Assembly: GCA_034436555.1 (NCBI GenBank) | Contig: DAOTUU010000039.1 | Span: 89,148-153,147 of the forward strand | From: JAFMJV01 sp034436555 | Lineage (GTDB): Bacteria; Chloroflexota; Limnocylindria; Limnocylindrales; CSP1-4 | Direction: 5' to 3' | Length of the DNA stretch: 64,000 nt | Shown: in pieces, positions 18,684-25,976 of the stretch | Position numbering within the stretch: the stretch's first letter is position 1 | How the letters are laid out: each line of letters opens with the position of its first letter | Notes under the pieces: model-generated | The model's database searches: none | Seen by the model: the letters and a program-made list of their open reading frames with translations, nothing else | What the model was told of the DNA's origin: nothing | Position numbers and translations under genes: made by a program

Positions 18684-19250
18684 TCAGATGAACAGGGATG
18701 CCGTGCCGGGCTGGGTCATCAGCTCGATGACCGTCGCCGCGCCGGCAGGCTCGCCGAGGCCATCGATCATGTCCTCGCGCTTGAGGCCGAACATGTCCAT
18801 CGTCATCTGGCAGGGGATGAACTCGACGCCCAGCATCTGGGCCGCCTCCAGGAGCTCGGTCGGGGAGGAGACGTGGTAGCGGTCGCTCAGCTGGCCGATC
18901 ATCCACGGCCCCATGCCCAGGAAGTTCATCTTGGACATCCGCAGGTGACCGATGCCCGGACGCTGCATCGCAGAGAGCATCTTCTGCATCCAGTTCTCGC
19001 CCGTGATGCGCCGCTGGTCCCGGACGAACGCGAGGAGCCCCCAGAACGTGATGAACACCTTGCAGGACACCCCCGACGCCGCGGCCGTCGTGGCCATGAT
19101 CAGCGTGGGCATGATGCGGTCGTACTCGGAGCTCCAGTTGATGATCACGAGCTGCTTCTGCGCCGTCGCGGCCGCGGCCCCGCCGTCGGGGGAGGGTGTG
19201 ATCGTCGGGTCGCCGACCTCGTCGGGGGTGGGGATCGTCGCTCTGGTCAT
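18684..19250 (-). CDS. DsrE2/DsrE-DsrF-like sulfurtransferase subunit
   Basis: 188 residues. After about 30 low-complexity residues it shows the DsrE2 family pattern: LVIINWSSEYDRIMPTL, Cys63 in VSCKVFITFWG, and Cys147 in FIPCQMTMDMFG, the position of the active Cys in DsrE-type proteins. A hydrophobic segment around GMGPWMIG is typical for DsrE2, which is often membrane-associated. It sits between two TusA genes in the sulfur operon (36 nt and 26 nt spacers) and probably relays persulfide between them. No dsrAB or sHdr genes are in view, so the end acceptor is unknown. Confidence 0.88.
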   Translation of the reverse strand: MTRATIPTPDEVGDPTITPSPDGGAAAATAQKQLVIINWSSEYDRIMPTLIMATTAAASGVSCKVFITFWGLLAFVRDQRRITGENWMQKMLSAMQRPGIGHLRMSKMNFLGMGPWMIGQLSDRYHVSSPTELLEAAQMLGVEFIPCQMTMDMFGLKREDMIDGLGEPAGAATVIELMTQPGTASLFI

Positions 19251-19286
19251 GGCGTGGCCTCCGTCTGGGTGCTCGTCCACCGACGG

Positions 19287-19523
19287 TCAGGCGCGGCGGA
19301 TGAGGAAGCGATAGACCCGTCCGTCCTGGGTCTGCTCCACGAGCGTGTTGCCGGTCGACCTGGTCCAGGCGGTGAAGTCCTTGAGCGAGCCCGGGTCCGT
19401 CGCGAGGACCTCGACGATCTGACCAGACGCGACCGACTTCATCTGCTGCGCGGTCTTGACGATGGGCATCGGGCAGGGCAGGTCTCGGGCGTCCACCGTT
19501 GCGGTGATGGGATCGCTGGTCAT
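19287..19523 (-). CDS. Second TusA-family sulfur carrier
   Basis: 78 residues with Cys17 in DLPCPMPIVKTAQQM, the canonical CPxPxxxxK motif, closer to classic TusA than the other copy in this operon, which lacks the Lys. Having two divergent TusA copies around DsrE2 suggests one takes sulfur from SQR and the other delivers it, though the direction is inference. It is co-directional with its neighbours, with short gaps of 28 and 36 nt. The start is ATG 19523 with GGGAGACCC upstream. Confidence 0.92.
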   Translation of the reverse strand: MTSDPITATVDARDLPCPMPIVKTAQQMKSVASGQIVEVLATDPGSLKDFTAWTRSTGNTLVEQTQDGRVYRFLIRRA

Positions 19524-19551
19524 GGGTCTCCCTCGTGTGGATGTGGAGGGT

Positions 19552-19968
19552 TCATATGAACACGATCTGGCCGTCGCCGACGGCGAGGTGGAACGCGGCC
19601 ACGCCCTCCACGCCATCGACGAGGGGATCGAGGTCGGACTCCTCGATGTGCAGCAGGTCCATGGACAGCGAGCAGGCCTGGATGTCGACTCCGCCCAGAT
19701 CCTTGGCCTGGCGGAGCGTGTCGGCCCAGCTGGCCTGTCCCGCGGCCCGCAGCGCGTCCACCCTCGCTCGGCCCGCGGCGCCCGCCTCCGGCGCGAGACC
19801 ATGATCGGCGTCGATGCGGTCGGCCCGGAAGGCGTCCAGCGCCCAGTACTGGAGGAAGATGTGGACGGGCCGCCCCAGCGCGGCGGCCCCGGCGGCGAGC
19901 ACCGCGGCGGCGGTGAGCCGGTCATCCGTCCCGGAGAACAGCACCAGTGCGAGCGTGGATTCATCCAT
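19552..19968 (-). CDS. DsrE-family protein, first gene of the sulfur operon
   Basis: 138 residues with the DsrE/F core: LALVLFSGTDDRLTAAAVLAAGAAALG, then HIFLQYWALDAF and Cys99 in DIQACSLSMDLL, the expected sulfur-carrying position. It resembles the small soluble DsrE-like proteins often seen next to TusA. It heads the operon DsrE-TusA-DsrE2-TusA-SQR. ATG 19968 is chosen because the upstream GTCACGCC stretch contains no better start and the fold begins immediately. The upstream 180 bp hold two palindromes described separately. Confidence 0.85.
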   Translation of the reverse strand: MDESTLALVLFSGTDDRLTAAAVLAAGAAALGRPVHIFLQYWALDAFRADRIDADHGLAPEAGAAGRARVDALRAAGQASWADTLRQAKDLGGVDIQACSLSMDLLHIEESDLDPLVDGVEGVAAFHLAVGDGQIVFI

Positions 19969-20084
19969 CGGCGTGACCTCCACCTGGGGGTGACCATCTC
20001 GTGCGCGGGCCCCGCAGCCACCCTGGAGTCGGTGGACGGGGTCCACCGCCCAAGCATCGCCGCGCCCGCCGGTGCGCGAGAGTG

Positions 20085-20098
20085 CTCATGGGCATGAG
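20085..20098. promoter_or_regulatory. Palindrome CTCATG-GG-CATGAG upstream of the sulfur operon
   Basis: A perfect 6+6 inverted repeat 117 bp before the DsrE start codon and 55 bp after the end of the tandem Usp gene. It has the size of a dimeric repressor operator. The regulator is unknown. Confidence 0.4.
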
Positions 20099-20104
20099 TC
20101 CGAT

Positions 20105-20118
20105 GGGCCGGAGGGCCC
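20105..20118. promoter_or_regulatory. DevR-box-like palindrome GGGCC-GGAG-GGCCC
   Basis: Perfect 5+5 arms with a 4-nt centre, in the intergenic region upstream of the DsrE-to-SQR operon and only 6 bp from the palindrome at 20085-20098. It resembles the imperfect palindromes bound by DevR/OsdR-type regulators. At this G+C content chance matches are common, so location is the main support. Confidence 0.3.
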
Positions 20119-20152
20119 CGTCCTCCGCGAGCCGTCCGGTGCCCCTGACCGC

Positions 20153-21070
20153 TCAGCCCTGGTTCGTCTCGGGATCCCCGTCAGGGCCGGCCCGGACGAT
20201 GAGCACGGAGCATGGGGCGTGGGTCAGGACGGTGCGGGCCACGCTGCCCAGCACGAGCCGATCCAGCCCCGTGCGACCGTGGGTGCCCAGCGCGATGAGG
20301 TCCGCCTTCGACGATCCGGCCTCCTCGATGAGGACATGCGCCGGGTCGCCGCTGCCGATGGCCCACGTCGTCGGGCGGCCGTCGCGTCCGAGATGCTCGG
20401 CGGCCGCCGTCGCCACGGCCTCGTGGTGGCGGCGCGACTCGGCTTCCGCCACCGCGACCCCGTCCACCGCTCGACCCGCCGCGATCGGCCCGACCGTGTC
20501 GGCCGTCCCCTGGTACGGCCGCATGACGCTCACCACGCGCACGGGCTGGGTGCTGAACGGTGGCAGGCCCGCCAGGAGGTCCTCCGCCGCCCGTGCCAGG
20601 ACCGAACCGTCATGGGCGAGCAGGATCCGTTCGATGGCCGGCCCGCGCGCGACGAGCACCGGACAGCGGGCCTGGTCCACCACCTCCGCGGAGACCGAGC
20701 CGAGCAGCATCGTGCGGATGGGACCCTGGCCACGACTGCCCACCACGATGAGGTCCGCCCCGAACTCGGCGGCGCCATCCACGATGACGCTCGACGGCCG
20801 GCCGAGCACCACGTGTCCCTCGACCGTCGCGCCCGTGGTCGCCAGCGCGCCCTTGGCGCGTCCCACGATGGCCCCCAGCGCATCGACCGACTCGGACTGC
20901 AGGTCGACCAGGCCCTCGCCCGCCATCGTGGCCCAGGGGCCTGCGAGGTGGACGGTGTCGAGCGCGGCGACGACCCGGATGGCGGTCCCGGCAGGCCACG
21001 CGAGGCTGGCGACCAGTCGGAGCGCGATCTCGGCATGCGCCGAGCCGTCGGTGGCGAGCAAGACCTTCAT
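20153..21070 (-). CDS. Tandem-domain universal stress protein
   Basis: 305 residues made of two UspA domains. Domain 1 starts MKVLLATDGSAHAEIAL and ends with the ATP-binding pattern GSRGQGPIRTMLLGSVS; domain 2 starts RILLAHDGS and ends GTHGRTGLDRLVLGSVA. Both keep the Gx2Gx9GS motif, so both should bind ATP. Tandem Usps are prominent in DevR regulons. AAGGAGGGTCCC is directly before the ATG on this strand. A TTGCCG-17-GATGAT promoter lies upstream with a DevR-like sequence next to the -35, so hypoxia- or redox-linked control is possible. Confidence 0.92.
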   Translation of the reverse strand: MKVLLATDGSAHAEIALRLVASLAWPAGTAIRVVAALDTVHLAGPWATMAGEGLVDLQSESVDALGAIVGRAKGALATTGATVEGHVVLGRPSSVIVDGAAEFGADLIVVGSRGQGPIRTMLLGSVSAEVVDQARCPVLVARGPAIERILLAHDGSVLARAAEDLLAGLPPFSTQPVRVVSVMRPYQGTADTVGPIAAGRAVDGVAVAEAESRRHHEAVATAAAEHLGRDGRPTTWAIGSGDPAHVLIEEAGSSKADLIALGTHGRTGLDRLVLGSVARTVLTHAPCSVLIVRAGPDGDPETNQG

Positions 21071-21090
21071 GGGACCCTCCTTGTGGATCG

Positions 21091-21135
21091 ATCATCCGGT
21101 GTCGGGGCCGGCTCGGCAAGCTGTCCGATGGCCCC
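21091..21135 (-). promoter_or_regulatory. Promoter of the tandem Usp gene with adjacent DevR-like site
   Basis: On the minus strand, TTGCCG (21114-21119) and GATGAT (21091-21096) are 17 nt apart. Immediately upstream, at 21120-21135, is GGGGCCATCGGACAGC, a DevR-like half-site plus partial second arm. The arrangement next to the -35 fits an activator. Confidence 0.45.
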
Positions 21136-21204
21136 TTCACGCGGGCGGTCGGTCGTGAGCCGCGCCGGCCGACCACGCGGTCGCGGGCGCGGTCGGCGCA
21201 GACC

Positions 21205-22035
21205 TCAGGGGACCGCGGACGGCTCCGGCGTCGAGGCCGCCGCGGACGGCTCCGGCGATGAGGTCGCCCGGGCCGCCGCGGCCGCCGCGTCGATGCGCGC
21301 GGAGAGGTCCTCCCAGCGCGGCAGGCCGGCCATGATCTGCCCGTTGACAAACAGCGTCGGTGTCTGGTTGACGCCCCGGGCGGAGCCCCCCGTCGTCTCG
21401 GCCTTCACGGCGTCGACGAGCCCTGGATCGTCCAGGAGGTCGAGGAACGCGGTCTTGTCCAGGCCGATGGACACCGCCATCTGGCCCAGCCGGTCCCGCG
21501 AGAAGGCGCCTTGGTTCTCGCCCGCCTGGTTCTCGAACACGATGTCGTGGTAGTCCCAGAACTTCCCGGCCAGCTGTTCCGCGGCCCGCATGCCGACCGC
21601 CGCGTCCTGGGACTCGGGGCCGATGAACACGAAGTCCTTGTAGGTCATCCGGACGGTGCCATCCTTGACGTACTTCGCCAGCACCAGCGGCTCGATCTCG
21701 CGGGTGAAGCGACCGCACACCGGGCACTGCGGGTCCGCATACACCTCGACGAGCACGGGCGCATCCGCCGAGCCCAGGCTCCGACCATCCCGCAGCTCGG
21801 GCGGGGTGACCGTCTCGACCGTCCGGATGGGCTTGCCGCCGCCTCCGCCCTGGCTCAGCAGGAGCAGCGCGAGGAGCACGCCGCCGACGATCACGACGCC
21901 GATGCTGATGAGCGCCACCGGCGATCGCCAGGGCGAGGTCGCCGGGCCGCCGGTCGCGGACGGGGTGCGGCTCGCGGCGCGCTCCGCGGCGCGTCGCTCC
22001 TTGCGGGTGGTGGGCTGTCGCCCGCTCTGACTCAT
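21205..22035 (-). CDS. Membrane-anchored DsbA-like thiol oxidoreductase
   Basis: 276 residues: a basic cytoplasmic N-terminus rich in Arg/Lys, one membrane helix (about 42-62, ISIGVVIVGGVLLALLLL), then a thioredoxin-fold DsbA/FrnE-type domain with the redox motif CPVC (YADPQCPVCGRFTREI) and the cis-Pro loop NQTPTLFVNG. It should act outside the membrane in disulfide formation or exchange. The C-terminus ends in Ser/Pro/Ala repeats. AGGAG-like GAGGAGCGGACAGGAAC precedes the ATG. It faces a CBS gene upstream (207 bp away) and a Usp gene downstream. Confidence 0.9.
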   Translation of the reverse strand: MSQSGRQPTTRKERRAAERAASRTPSATGGPATSPWRSPVALISIGVVIVGGVLLALLLLSQGGGGGKPIRTVETVTPPELRDGRSLGSADAPVLVEVYADPQCPVCGRFTREIEPLVLAKYVKDGTVRMTYKDFVFIGPESQDAAVGMRAAEQLAGKFWDYHDIVFENQAGENQGAFSRDRLGQMAVSIGLDKTAFLDLLDDPGLVDAVKAETTGGSARGVNQTPTLFVNGQIMAGLPRWEDLSARIDAAAAAARATSSPEPSAAASTPEPSAVP

Positions 22036-22242
22036 CGTGTTCCTGTCCGCTCCTCGTGAGATGGCCGGCGGCCGCGACGGGGGACCTCGCTCGCGCGATC
22101 CGGGGATGGCATGCCGTCCGGATGGAGGCGTGCCTGTGAAGTGTGTCTCATCGGACGCTCGACCGCCCGCCGCCAGGCGGTCAGCCGCGAGCGTCGCGCC
22201 GCCGGAACCGCCCTCGCGGCGGTCGGGGCCGGCGACCCGCCG

Positions 22243-22662
22243 TCACACGTCGCGCTCTCCGACCATGGCGCGCACGATGTCGCTCGTGGACACGATGCCG
22301 ACGGGCGTGGCCTGGTCCTCGCCGACGACCACCAGGCGGTGGACGTGCGCACGCTCCATGGTCGCCGCGGCCTCGTCGAGGGTCATCGAGCGATCGGCGG
22401 TCAGCGCCGGCGTGTGCATCAGGTGTCGCACCGACAGGCCGGGCCAGCGGTCCCACAGATGCTCGGTCGCGCGGGCGCGCACGAGGTCGCTCTCCGCGAG
22501 CACGCCCACCAGCAGTCCCTCGTCATCGACCACCGGGACGCCGCTGATCTCGTTCTCCTCGAGCAGGCGCGCCGCCGCCGAGAGGGGAGCATCCTGCCTG
22601 ATGGTGACCGGATCGGGGGTCATGACCTGTCCCACGGTGAGGCCCGGGCGGCGTGCGCTCAT
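22243..22662 (-). CDS. CBS-domain pair protein
   Basis: 139 residues consisting of two CBS repeats: VGQVMTPDPVTIRQDAPLSAAARLLEENEISGVPVVDDEG and VRHLMHTPALTADRSMTLDEAAATMERAHVHRLVVVGED. Such stand-alone pairs bind adenosine nucleotides and act as energy sensors; the hypoxia-induced Hrp1 of mycobacteria is one example, which fits this stress island. I use ATG 22662 as start because the domain begins 10 residues later; an ATG 90 nt upstream is in frame but gives an Arg-rich extension. It lies 165 nt downstream of the CoA-transferase gene. Confidence 0.88.
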   Translation of the reverse strand: MSARRPGLTVGQVMTPDPVTIRQDAPLSAAARLLEENEISGVPVVDDEGLLVGVLAESDLVRARATEHLWDRWPGLSVRHLMHTPALTADRSMTLDEAAATMERAHVHRLVVVGEDQATPVGIVSTSDIVRAMVGERDV

Positions 22663-22827
22663 CTGGGGGCCTCCGCGGGTCTGCCCGACCCGGCCGGCGT
22701 CCGCCCGGTCGCGCGGGGCGAGGCGGGCCGCGGCGACATCACATGCATGCACCCAAGGATGGGTGGCCAGATGGGCTGCGTGGAGGGACGCCCGGCCCCA
22801 TCGATCGGGCCGGACGGCCCATGGCGG

Positions 22828-24099
22828 CTACAGCAGGTGGCTCATCCGGGCTGCCGAGGTCAGCTCGCCGCGGAAGTGCGGGTGGGCGATCGCGATGAGC
22901 GCCCGCGCTCGCTCCTGCACGCTTCGGCCGTGCAGCTCGGCGACACCGTGCTCGGTGACCACCGTCTGGACGTGGCCGCGCGTCGTCACCACCCCCGCTC
23001 CCCGCTGGAGGACGGGCACGATGCGGCTGCGGCTGCCGTCCATCGCGGTGCTCGGCAGGGCGATCACCGCCCGACCGTCCTCGGCGAGCGAGGCTCCGCG
23101 CACGAAGTCCATCTGGCCTCCGATGCCGGAGTAGAACCGCGATCCGATGGAGTCGGCGCAGACCTGGCCGGTGAGGTCGATCTCGATCGCCGAGTTGATG
23201 GCGGTCATGCGTCGCAGCCGCCGGATGACGGCCGTGTCGTTGGTGTAGTCCACGGGTCGCATCTCGACCATCGGGTTGTCGTCCACGAACCGGTGGAGAC
23301 GTCGGGTGCCCATCATGAACGCCGTCACGATCTTGCCCCGGTTGATCTCCTTGCGACGGCCCGTGACGGCGCCCGACTCCACCAGCTCCACGAGCACGTC
23401 GGTAAACATCTCGGTGTGGATCCCGAGGTCCTTCTTGGACACGAGCTGCCGGGCCACCGCGGCGGGGATGGCGCCGATGCCCATCTGGATGACGGCGCCA
23501 TCGGGCACGAGGTCCGCGACGTGAGCCCCGATGCGCTGCTCCAGCTCGCCGATGGCGGGCATCGGATGTTCGTGCGGTGGCTCGTCCACCTCCACGCCCA
23601 GATCGATCTGCGATGCGTGGATGAACGCGTCACCCAGGGTGCGCGGCATCGCCCGATTGAGCTGGGCGATGACCAGGCCAGCCGATTCGATCGCGGCGAG
23701 CGTGGCGTCCACCGACGTGCCGAGGGAGCAGAAGCCGTGCGAATCCGGCGGGGTGACGTTGATGAGCACCGCGTCGAGCGGCAGGATCCGGCGTCGGAAC
23801 AGATGCGGCACATCCGAGAGGAACGCCGGGATGTACTCCGCGCGTCCCTCGTTGACCGCCCGTCGAGCATTCGGCCCGATGAACAGCGCGAGATGGCGGA
23901 AATGGCCGGTCATCTCGGGCGCCAGATGGGGCGCGGGGCCCTCGATGTGGAGGTGGATGATCCGGACATCCGAAAGCTCCTCGGACCGAGCCGTGAGGGC
24001 GGCGAGGAGGGTCTCCGGGGTGGCGCTGGCGCCATGGACATAGAGCGACTGGCCGGACCGGATCGTGGCGACGGCCTCAGGTGCCTGGACGATGCGCAT
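22828..24099 (-). CDS. Acetyl-CoA hydrolase/transferase family protein (4-hydroxybutyrate CoA-transferase-like)
   Basis: 423 residues matching class I CoA-transferases of the acetyl-CoA hydrolase/4-hydroxybutyrate group, with the family glycine motif GIGGQMDFVRGASLAEDGRAVIALPS and the segment GIHTEMFTDVLVELVESGAVTG whose Glu is the expected CoA-thioester nucleophile. It would move CoA between acetyl-CoA and a carboxylate such as 4-hydroxybutyrate, butyrate or succinate. The substrate is not readable. The upstream Usp gene ends 37 nt before it on the same strand, so the two are probably co-transcribed, which ties a fermentation-type CoA exchange to stress conditions. Confidence 0.88.
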   Translation of the reverse strand: MRIVQAPEAVATIRSGQSLYVHGASATPETLLAALTARSEELSDVRIIHLHIEGPAPHLAPEMTGHFRHLALFIGPNARRAVNEGRAEYIPAFLSDVPHLFRRRILPLDAVLINVTPPDSHGFCSLGTSVDATLAAIESAGLVIAQLNRAMPRTLGDAFIHASQIDLGVEVDEPPHEHPMPAIGELEQRIGAHVADLVPDGAVIQMGIGAIPAAVARQLVSKKDLGIHTEMFTDVLVELVESGAVTGRRKEINRGKIVTAFMMGTRRLHRFVDDNPMVEMRPVDYTNDTAVIRRLRRMTAINSAIEIDLTGQVCADSIGSRFYSGIGGQMDFVRGASLAEDGRAVIALPSTAMDGSRSRIVPVLQRGAGVVTTRGHVQTVVTEHGVAELHGRSVQERARALIAIAHPHFRGELTSAARMSHLL

Positions 24100-24136
24100 G
24101 CGTCTCCCTGCGTCTCGATGGATGGCTGAAGGCGGT

Positions 24137-24535
24137 TCAGTGGACGACGACCACGGTCGCGGCGGCGTTCACGGCGACGTGCGCGGTCACGCTCTCCGGC
24201 CAGGACCGCCCGTCCAGCGCCCGGCTCCCGCCCACGACCACGGTGTCGTAGCCGCCCTCCTCGGCGAGTCGCTCGATGGTCCGGGCGGGATCGCCCGCAG
24301 GCTCGATGAGTCCCGCATCGACGCCCGCATCGCGCAGCAGCGCGCGTGCCTCCACCAGCTCCCGCGCATGGACGATGGCGGGCTCCTCATCGGCGCCCTC
24401 CACGCGTCCGAAACCCTCGGCCACGACCGAGACCACGTCGACACGAGACCCGAACGCGACCGCGAGCCGAGCCGCCATGACGAGCGCCCGCCGACCCGGC
24501 TCGCCCCCGTCGTAGGCCACGAGGATCTTGTTCAT
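24137..24535 (-). CDS. Single-domain universal stress protein, degenerate ATP motif
   Basis: 132 residues of UspA fold starting MNKILVAYDGGEPGRRAL. The C-terminal ATP loop reads GGSRALDGRSWPESVTAHV, which does not match the Gx2Gx9G(S/T) pattern kept in the other Usps here, so ATP binding is doubtful. AAGGAGATGAGTCGCC before the ATG is a good ribosome binding site. It forms an operon with the CoA-transferase downstream and is divergent from the Rrf2 gene across a 241-bp region with two palindromes. Confidence 0.88.
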   Translation of the reverse strand: MNKILVAYDGGEPGRRALVMAARLAVAFGSRVDVVSVVAEGFGRVEGADEEPAIVHARELVEARALLRDAGVDAGLIEPAGDPARTIERLAEEGGYDTVVVGGSRALDGRSWPESVTAHVAVNAAATVVVVH

Positions 24536-24640
24536 GGCGACTCATCTCCTTCGGTGAGGGGACGCGCATCCGACGGCGTCCGCTGCGCCGTGTCGACGAC
24601 TCGAACGCTGCCACACGCCGCTCGCCGGTCGGCAGGGCCA

Positions 24641-24656
24641 CCGGTCGCGCGACCGG
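24641..24656. promoter_or_regulatory. Perfect palindrome CCGGTCGCGCGACCGG
   Basis: A 16-nt uninterrupted palindrome in the divergent region between the Usp and Rrf2 genes. It could be an operator for either gene; Rrf2 autoregulation is one possibility. Confidence 0.35.
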
Positions 24657-24724
24657 GTGACCTCTGGCCTCGACAGGCTCGGTCCGTCCTCCGTGCCGAC
24701 AGCGGTCGGAGCGTGCGTCACGAT

Positions 24725-24738
24725 GGGCCATTCGGCCC
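24725..24738. promoter_or_regulatory. DevR-box-like palindrome GGGCC-ATTC-GGCCC
   Basis: Perfect 5+5 arms with a 4-nt centre, about 45 nt before the presumed transcription start of the Rrf2 gene. It shares the flanking GATGGGCC with the site at 20102-20118. Confidence 0.35.
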
Positions 24739-24776
24739 CTGCCCCGCGGGCATCGAGGCGCGCCACACTTGGGGGC

Positions 24777-25214
24777 ATGAAGCTCGAGCTCACCAGACGG
24801 GGTGCCTATGCCATCCGTGCCGCGGTCGCGCTGGCACGCATCAGCGACGGGAGACTCACCTCGTCGGCCAGGATCGCGTCCGCCATGGGCATCCCTCCCC
24901 GGTTCCTGCCCCAGGTGATGGGCGACCTGGTGCGAGCCGGGATCGTGGAGGGGGTGGTCGGAAGGGCGGGCGGCTACCGCCTCGCGCGCGCCGCGGGGGA
25001 CGTCTCGCTGCTGGAGGTCATCCAGGCTGCCGAGGGAGATGCGCGTCGACGGACGTGCGTGCTGCGCGGCGTGGAGTGTGGCACGCAGCAGGGCGGCTGC
25101 GAGGTCCACGAGGTGTTCGTGGCGGCACAGGCGGCCCTCCTGGCCGAGTTGGACGGCGCGTCGCTGCGGGACGTGCTCGACCGGGACGCGCGAGTCGTGG
25201 AGCTGGCCGTCTGA
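24777..25214 (+). CDS. Rrf2-family transcriptional regulator
   Basis: 145 residues with the Rrf2 winged helix: MKLELTRRGAYAIRAAVALA, then SSARIASAMGIPPRFLPQVMGDLVRAGIVEGVVGRAGGYRLAR. Three cysteines follow in TCVLRGVECGTQQGGCEVH with C-x6-C-x6-C spacing, close to the Fe-S ligands of NsrR/IscR/RsrR-type sensors, so a nitric-oxide- or redox-sensing [Fe-S] cluster is likely. The start is ATG 24777; CACACT ends 7 nt before it, suggesting a leaderless message. Targets are not known; neighbouring palindromes are candidates. Confidence 0.93.
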   Translation: MKLELTRRGAYAIRAAVALARISDGRLTSSARIASAMGIPPRFLPQVMGDLVRAGIVEGVVGRAGGYRLARAAGDVSLLEVIQAAEGDARRRTCVLRGVECGTQQGGCEVHEVFVAAQAALLAELDGASLRDVLDRDARVVELAV

Positions 25215-25292
25215 GCACGCTCGCCGGGCGGCCTGGCGGGCAGCGCGGTCGGGCGGGCAGGGCGGCCGGGCGGGCGCGGGAGGTGCCCAGAT

Positions 25293-25976
25293 CTAGAAGC
25301 TGCTGCCCGGCTTGTGCTTGGCCACGAAGGCCGCGGCCTGGGCCCGCCGCTGGAGGTTCAGCTTGGAGAGGATGGAGCTGACGTAGTTCTTGACCGTCTT
25401 GTCGGAGAGGTACACCTCCGACGCGATCTCCTTGTTGGTCTTCCCCTCGGCGACGAGCAGCAGGATCTTCTGCTCCTGTGCGGTGAGCTGCGCGAACTCG
25501 TCGGTGTAGGTGCTGGTCGCGATGCGCCTGACCCGATCGAGGACCTTCTCCGTGACGGCCGGATCGAGCAGTGACTCGCCGCGTCCGACGGCCTCCAGCG
25601 CGGCCACGAGGTCGCGCGCCCGGACCTGCTTGAGGAGATAGCCGCTGGCGCCCGCCACGATCGCCGACAGCACGGCCTCCTCGTCGGGGTAGGAGGTGAG
25701 CATCACGACCCGCGTGGCCGGATGCTCCGCCCGGATGTCGCGACAGGCCTCGATGCCCGAACCGTCCGGCAGCCGGACATCCATCACGATGAGGTCGGGC
25801 TGGTACCGCTGCGCCATCTCGATCGCCTCGGCGACCGAGCCCGCCTCGGCGACGACCTGGAAATGCTCGCGCCGGTCGAGGAGCGCCACCAGTCCCTGCC
25901 GGACGACCTCGTGGTCGTCCACGACCAGCAGGCGGAGCGGACGTCTCGTCGCGTCCGGGCGACTGGCTTCGGTCAT
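25293..25976 (-). CDS. NarL/FixJ response regulator, DevR(DosR)-like
   Basis: 227 residues: receiver domain with acidic pair Asp20/Asp21 and phospho-acceptor Asp66 (LIVMDVRLPDGSG), then a LuxR-type HTH reading LTAQEQKILLLVAEGKTNKEIASEVYLSDKTVKNYVSSILSKLNLQRR. The recognition segment KTVKNYVS and the following QRRAQAAAF closely resemble mycobacterial DevR as I recall it. The start ATG 25976 overlaps the kinase stop as ATGA, so kinase and regulator are translationally coupled. It probably controls nearby Usp and redox genes through the GGGCC-type sites in this region. Confidence 0.92.
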   Translation of the reverse strand: MTEASRPDATRRPLRLLVVDDHEVVRQGLVALLDRREHFQVVAEAGSVAEAIEMAQRYQPDLIVMDVRLPDGSGIEACRDIRAEHPATRVVMLTSYPDEEAVLSAIVAGASGYLLKQVRARDLVAALEAVGRGESLLDPAVTEKVLDRVRRIATSTYTDEFAQLTAQEQKILLLVAEGKTNKEIASEVYLSDKTVKNYVSSILSKLNLQRRAQAAAFVAKHKPGSSF

